From NCBI GenBank assembly GCA_910585465.1, contig CAJUEW010000005.1:8808-72807 (forward strand): a stretch of DNA of 64,000 nt, read 5' to 3'. This DNA comes from an uncultured Lachnospiraceae bacterium. GTDB taxonomy: Bacteria > Bacillota > Clostridia > Lachnospirales > Lachnospiraceae. The translations under genes were made by a program, and so were the position numbers. This document shows, piece by piece, positions 60,174 to 64,000 of this stretch; the first letter of the stretch is position 1, and every line of letters begins with the position of its first letter. The notes beneath the pieces are model-generated. The model was not told where the DNA came from. It worked only from the letters and a program-made list of their open reading frames with translations, and did no database searches.

Positions 60174-61299
60174 TCAGCTCCTCCCCCTTCTTGCCGAGCG
60201 GTTCTATATACCGCACAGATAATTCCGACAGCCCCGCCGTAATCACGCTAATCAAAAACAAATTCAGAAGCCCGGTCAGATTATAGCCCAATGTTCCCTG
60301 AAACTTTAAGAAAAACCACGCTCCAAACGTGGCTGTAACCGGAAAATGAATCAGATACAGCGAATAGGAAATCCGCCCCAGATACCGGAAGCTCTTCATG
60401 GAAAAAAAACGCTGCGCCGGCTCCAGATTTAAAATCGAAAATACAAAACAAAGCACCCCGAAAATATGATAATAATTAACGAAAACAAAAGGCAGAACCG
60501 ACCATATGGTTCCTTCATAGCCAAATCCGGCGGAGGGATAGCACATAAAATACAACCCTGCCACAAATAAAATCCAGTTCAGCAGACGGCTCCTGCACAG
60601 CTTTTGTCTCCACGCCCAGTCTGCATGCATAAAGTCGCAAAGTACATAGCCTAGAAACATACTTAGAAAATCCGTCCGCAAAAGCAATGCCGCAAGCACT
60701 GCATAAAGCAGCCAGCGCCAGGAAAAGCGGCTTACAAATGCAGCCAGTGCATAATCTAAATACGCGCCCAGAAACAGCATTTGAAGGGTCCAGAGCACTC
60801 CGTTATAATCATTGGTCCCAAATAAAAAGCAGCCGAACAGGGATTCCTTCAGCATACCTGCAAAGGAGGGCGCAAAAGAATTAAATCCGGCAAACCACTC
60901 CTCAGAGCCAGCCAGCACCGCTGCCTGCGCATTCTGATAAAGCCCTGCCCTCATGCAGAAATAGATTATCACATTCACCACAAGCACTGCGGGCATCAGA
61001 CGGAAATACCTTTTTCCGGCTCCCAAGCACAGTCTCTTTTTATCTCCTGTAAGAAAGAAGCCTCTGCAGAGCAGATACCCGCTCAATATAAGAAACAGAC
61101 GCACTGCCGTATTGCCGTTAAAAAACAGATTCAGAGGAGACTTTCCAATTATAATATCCAGATTTCCGGGAAGATGGCAGCTCTCAGGCTGATAATGATA
61201 CATTCCATAATAAAACGCAAATACAAAATGAGTCAGGAATACAATGACACAGCCAAGCCCCTTAAGCCCATCCAGATAAACTAATTTTTTTGTCTGCAT
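60148..61299 (-). CDS. Acyltransferase 3 family membrane protein
   Basis: A 383-residue polytopic protein: LVYLDGLKGLGCVIVFLTHF contains the catalytic His, and AVRLFLILSGYLL the second motif; SYSLYLIHFPV is the usual last signature. GGGAG lies before ATG 61299. It overlaps the upstream GT-C-like gene by 19 nt and the next acyltransferase by 26 nt, so all belong to one operon. Confidence 0.88.
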   Translation of the reverse strand: MQTKKLVYLDGLKGLGCVIVFLTHFVFAFYYGMYHYQPESCHLPGNLDIIIGKSPLNLFFNGNTAVRLFLILSGYLLCRGFFLTGDKKRLCLGAGKRYFRLMPAVLVVNVIIYFCMRAGLYQNAQAAVLAGSEEWFAGFNSFAPSFAGMLKESLFGCFLFGTNDYNGVLWTLQMLFLGAYLDYALAAFVSRFSWRWLLYAVLAALLLRTDFLSMFLGYVLCDFMHADWAWRQKLCRSRLLNWILFVAGLYFMCYPSAGFGYEGTIWSVLPFVFVNYYHIFGVLCFVFSILNLEPAQRFFSMKSFRYLGRISYSLYLIHFPVTATFGAWFFLKFQGTLGYNLTGLLNLFLISVITAGLSELSVRYIEPLGKKGEELIGHILEKK

Positions 61300-62315
61300 A
61301 TTTTAAGAACTCCCGCCTCCTGTAACAGCCGGATACCCAGATAAGCCATGAGTAAAAACTGAATGCCGGAAAAAACCGTCATAGGCATCATGGACTCCCC
61401 ATTCAGGCATTCCTGATATCCGGCGTACGTGACAATCTGCAGCAGCATAGGCACAAGAAATTCTCCCGGCTCCAGCATAAAATACAAAACCCCTATAATA
61501 CAATATAAATATCCGTAGGACTGATCCATATACGGAAGAAAGTATCCTGCCGCCAGACCGAAAAACAGGAGCAGACGCAGCAGTGTCCCGGCGGATGTTT
61601 CCGAATCAAATAATGTTCCCTGCCCAAACAGCCAGACTGCCATGATCAGAAGTCCCGCTGCCAGAAAAAGCCCTACCAGCGCAATGGGATCAATAAGCTG
61701 TCCCTGCACGGCTTCCTTTCCTACAATTTCATAAATGTTCGGCCAGTGAAAGGTAACCAGCGTATATCCTGCATTCAGCCAGGAACGGTATGCATACACA
61801 AAGCGTGCTCCCCCGGCTGCCAGAAGCAGAAAAAGCTGCATACTCTTCAGCTTCTGATTCTGCCGCAGCACGATACAGCCAAATAAGATGCCAATATATT
61901 TCACTGACCAGAGCAGGAGCGCCGCAGCCACTGCGGTAAACAGCCATTTTTCCTCCTGGTCAAAAAGCAGCAGAGCACAGACAATAAGCACTGCGCCCAC
62001 ACAGGCATTGCTTCTGAGAATAGCACTGTCTGCAATTACTGTAGGAAGGATCAAAAAAATCGAATAGGTTCCTATTGCTTTTTTCCTGTTTTCTGTGTAA
62101 TGCCAGACCAGAACCGCACCTGCAAATGCCAGATACCACTCTGCCAGTAAGAAAGGCCAGTGGAGAAGCCCCGCCTCAAAGGGTGTCTGAAGCAGATATC
62201 CCACTCCTGTAATGCATACCGCCAGCAGCGCTTCCAGAAAATCAAACGTGTGCCTTCCCGCTCTGAACTTCCGGAAAAGAAGGCTGCGGAGCAGCTCGTC
62301 AGGATTTATCCTCAT
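61281..62315 (-). CDS. GT-C-like membrane protein, shortened relative of the next gene
   Basis: A 344-residue protein with about ten helices. Two motifs echo its neighbour at 62312-63508: HWPNIYEIVG against KFPNIYQIIG, and FLPYMDQSYGYLY against FIPHMHERYLYL. It lacks the N-terminal acidic loop (EDWSVYWSHW in the neighbour) where GT-C enzymes hold their catalytic acid, so it may be inactive as a transferase or act as a subunit. ATG overlaps the upstream stop by 4 nt, with GGAGG before it. Confidence 0.75.
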   Translation of the reverse strand: MRINPDELLRSLLFRKFRAGRHTFDFLEALLAVCITGVGYLLQTPFEAGLLHWPFLLAEWYLAFAGAVLVWHYTENRKKAIGTYSIFLILPTVIADSAILRSNACVGAVLIVCALLLFDQEEKWLFTAVAAALLLWSVKYIGILFGCIVLRQNQKLKSMQLFLLLAAGGARFVYAYRSWLNAGYTLVTFHWPNIYEIVGKEAVQGQLIDPIALVGLFLAAGLLIMAVWLFGQGTLFDSETSAGTLLRLLLFFGLAAGYFLPYMDQSYGYLYCIIGVLYFMLEPGEFLVPMLLQIVTYAGYQECLNGESMMPMTVFSGIQFLLMAYLGIRLLQEAGVLKICRQKN

Positions 62316-63508
62316 CTCAAAATCCTCCTTTCCTCCCCGCCGGAATCCAGTGAATATGCCGGATTATGAAGATAATGATACAGATCCAGTCCAATCTGAA
62401 TCAGCACCGCAAGCTGAACAAACGCCAGTACGCCATAGGATACATTCGGTTCATTTTTAGTCAGATACTGGGCATAGCCTACCACCGTCAGAAAGCTCGC
62501 CCCTATAAACAGGAAAAACCGATCCGTCCGAATCATAATATAGATTAATAAAAATGCATCCGTCAGATACAGATACCTCTCATGCATATGGGGAATAAAA
62601 TATGTGGTCAGCATGCCAAAAAAAACAACCAGAAGTATCATATATTCTTTTGTCACCTGCACCCTCTGATACGCCATGTAAAACATAACTATCATCAAAA
62701 TACCCAAAATCAGATACATGCCTGCCCCCACATACTCATCCAGAAAATAATTGTTGCCAATAATCTGGTAAATATTCGGAAATTTAATAGACAGAGACCA
62801 CCGATCCTTACTGCCCTGAAAGGCGTAGATGCCTATCAGCTCCGCAAAGGGTCTTCCCGCCAGCCACGCCGGAAAAATTCCTGCCAGATACATAACCGGA
62901 ATCGTTATAAAATGCTTCAGATCGACCTTTCTGCGAACCCATAAAATCACCAGAAACGGAAAAATAAACAGCGTCTGCAGCTTGACCGCGAATGCCGCTC
63001 CATAAAACCACATACCAGTCCATGTCTTGTTTTTCATAAGGAAACAGACACTGCACAGAATCAGCAGTGTATAAATAATATCACACTGGGACCAGACCGC
63101 CGCATTCAGAATGACCGTGGGCAGAAATAAAAAAATCCCATACGCCAGATGAGCCTTCTTCCGGCTCCCGGTACACTCATTCACCATTCCTGCGATCAAT
63201 GCCGCACCCGCAAAGTCCAGCAGACAGCAAAATCCTTTAAATGCTGTCATGGCATTTATGGGCAGCAATGTGATTCCATATAGCAGATACATGACCGGCG
63301 GCGCATAATCGTAAAAATCATCCGCCAGAGCACCAAATCCCCCTGCCTCCAGTTCTGACAGCCAATGACTCCAGTACACACTCCAGTCCTCGGCTATAAA
63401 CGAACGCACGGAGATGCGTACGCCCGCTGCCAGCAGCGTGATCACTGCCAGGAAGAGAAGCTCCGACACCTCCGTCCGATAAGTTCCAATGGATATTTCC
63501 TTTTTCAT
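62312..63508 (-). CDS. GT-C family glycosyltransferase (polyprenyl-phosphate-sugar dependent)
   Basis: A 398-residue polytopic protein of the GT39/GT87 (mannosyltransferase-like) fold. After the first helix comes an acidic loop, IAEDWSVYWSHW, where the catalytic acid is expected, then YDYAPPVMYLLYG; later KFPNIYQIIG and IPHMHERYLYL. Such enzymes use a lipid-linked sugar made by a GtrB-type transferase, which is the next upstream gene, 9 nt away. The sugar and acceptor are unknown. Confidence 0.85.
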   Translation of the reverse strand: MKKEISIGTYRTEVSELLFLAVITLLAAGVRISVRSFIAEDWSVYWSHWLSELEAGGFGALADDFYDYAPPVMYLLYGITLLPINAMTAFKGFCCLLDFAGAALIAGMVNECTGSRKKAHLAYGIFLFLPTVILNAAVWSQCDIIYTLLILCSVCFLMKNKTWTGMWFYGAAFAVKLQTLFIFPFLVILWVRRKVDLKHFITIPVMYLAGIFPAWLAGRPFAELIGIYAFQGSKDRWSLSIKFPNIYQIIGNNYFLDEYVGAGMYLILGILMIVMFYMAYQRVQVTKEYMILLVVFFGMLTTYFIPHMHERYLYLTDAFLLIYIMIRTDRFFLFIGASFLTVVGYAQYLTKNEPNVSYGVLAFVQLAVLIQIGLDLYHYLHNPAYSLDSGGEERRILR

Positions 63509-63517
63509 ATGAGACTC

Positions 63518-64000
63518 CTATCTTAACACTCTCTCAATGATATATTTTGGTCTTTCCTTTGTCTCCAGGTAAATTTTACCGATGTATTCTCCAATCACGC
63601 CTATGGCAAGAAGCTGCAGACCGCCGATAGCCCAGATGGATACGATCAGGGACGTCCAGCCAATGCTGGTATTTCCGAGAAAATGCTGTACCAGAGAATA
63701 GATCAGCATGGCAATGCTGCACACAAAAATAAACATGCCCAAAAATACAATAAAGCGAATCGGTTTAATTGAAAGAGATGTAATGCCATCCACAGCAAGC
63801 GCCAGCATTTTTTTCAAAGGATACTTGGACTCCCCTGCAAAACGTTTCTGTCTTTCATAGGTAACCACATCAGTCTTAAATCCGATCATCGGTACTATGC
63901 CGCGCAGAAAAAGATTCACCTCTTTATAATTTTCCAGCTCCTCAAGCGCCCGCCGGCTCATCAGACGGTAGTCCGCATGATTGGGAATTACCTCTCCCCC
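63518..64000 (-). CDS. GtrB/DPM1-like glycosyltransferase 2 (N-terminus cut by window edge)
   Basis: The frame is open to base 64000, so the catalytic N-terminal domain is missing. The visible 160 residues start with NHADYRLMSRRALEEL, the typical DPM1/GtrB segment, continue with RFAGESKYPLKKML, and end in two membrane helices (FIVFLGMFIFVCSIAML; GGLQLLAIGVIGEYIGKIYLE). It makes a polyprenyl-phosphate sugar for the GT-C enzyme downstream. An internal ATG at 63961 is not the start. Confidence 0.88.
   Translation of the reverse strand, partial: GGEVIPNHADYRLMSRRALEELENYKEVNLFLRGIVPMIGFKTDVVTYERQKRFAGESKYPLKKMLALAVDGITSLSIKPIRFIVFLGMFIFVCSIAMLIYSLVQHFLGNTSIGWTSLIVSIWAIGGLQLLAIGVIGEYIGKIYLETKERPKYIIERVLR

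Noticed and set aside
63518..63961. Complete 147-residue protein starting at ATG 63961
   Set aside because: The frame continues upstream to the window edge with the conserved NHADYRL segment, so this ATG is internal.

Overview
This 64 kb window looks like chromosomal DNA of a Gram-positive, low-to-mid GC gut anaerobe, most likely a member of the Lachnospiraceae (Clostridium cluster XIVa). The grounds are a PHP-containing PolC replicase, class 1B dihydroorotate dehydrogenase with PyrK, AGGAGG-type ribosome binding sites, consensus sigma-A promoters, a GntR-controlled clpC, a YerC-type TrpR relative, and families typical of that group (DUF1836, DUF1653, DUF1294, HPr-like protein, TIGR03915/TIGR03916 pair). 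The assignment is inference from gene content. There is no rRNA operon, IS element, prophage or CRISPR array.

Layout. 1-4,000: an ABC exporter operon (ATPase, CARDB-type extracellular adaptor, MacB-like permease, and a secreted acidic repeat protein cut by the left edge), divergent from an orphan LytTR regulator with a degenerate receiver (4,321-5,034). 5,113-13,600: dgt dGTPase, a DUF1836 protein, an MBOAT/SGNH O-acyltransferase pair, YerC, and a purA-HAD-PHP operon. 13,586-21,708: the housekeeping operon thyA-folA-ftsW/spoVE-ispG-polC. 21,849-28,133: mnmM-like methyltransferase, glyA, DUF1294, a LysR regulator, a nuclease-helicase fusion and an HPr-like protein without the active-site histidine. 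28,418-37,640: a predicted DNA-repair pair (DUF4130 protein plus radical SAM) behind two LexA boxes, a cytosolic Cu/Zn SOD, YdcF-like protein, Mrp ATPase, DUF1653 protein, a siroheme reductase-like protein with CoA-disulfide-reductase/rhodanese and a divergent LysR, then tRNA-Trp. 37,712-43,385: radA, clpC, GntR regulator and a membrane-anchored cohesin-like protein. 43,498-53,898: nucleotide synthesis (purEMND; pyrFKD; pyrE) around an extended M29 peptidase, a VanZ protein and two small membrane proteins. 53,955-64,000: an envelope-glycan region with three acyltransferase-3 proteins, a CDP-glycerol transferase, two related GT-C proteins and a GtrB-like glycosyltransferase cut by the right edge; embedded in it is an uncharacterised P-loop ATPase/TPR pair.

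The core of the window serves nucleotide and DNA metabolism: purine and pyrimidine synthesis, dTMP and one-carbon supply (thyA, folA, glyA), dNTP control (dgt), replication (polC) and repair (radA, SOS-linked radical SAM pair, helicase-nuclease). The ends are accessory and concern the cell surface. The strongest candidates for undescribed biology are the SOS-controlled radical SAM/DUF4130 pair, the ATPase/TPR pair at 56,263-59,056, and the His-less HPr-like protein behind a near-ideal promoter.
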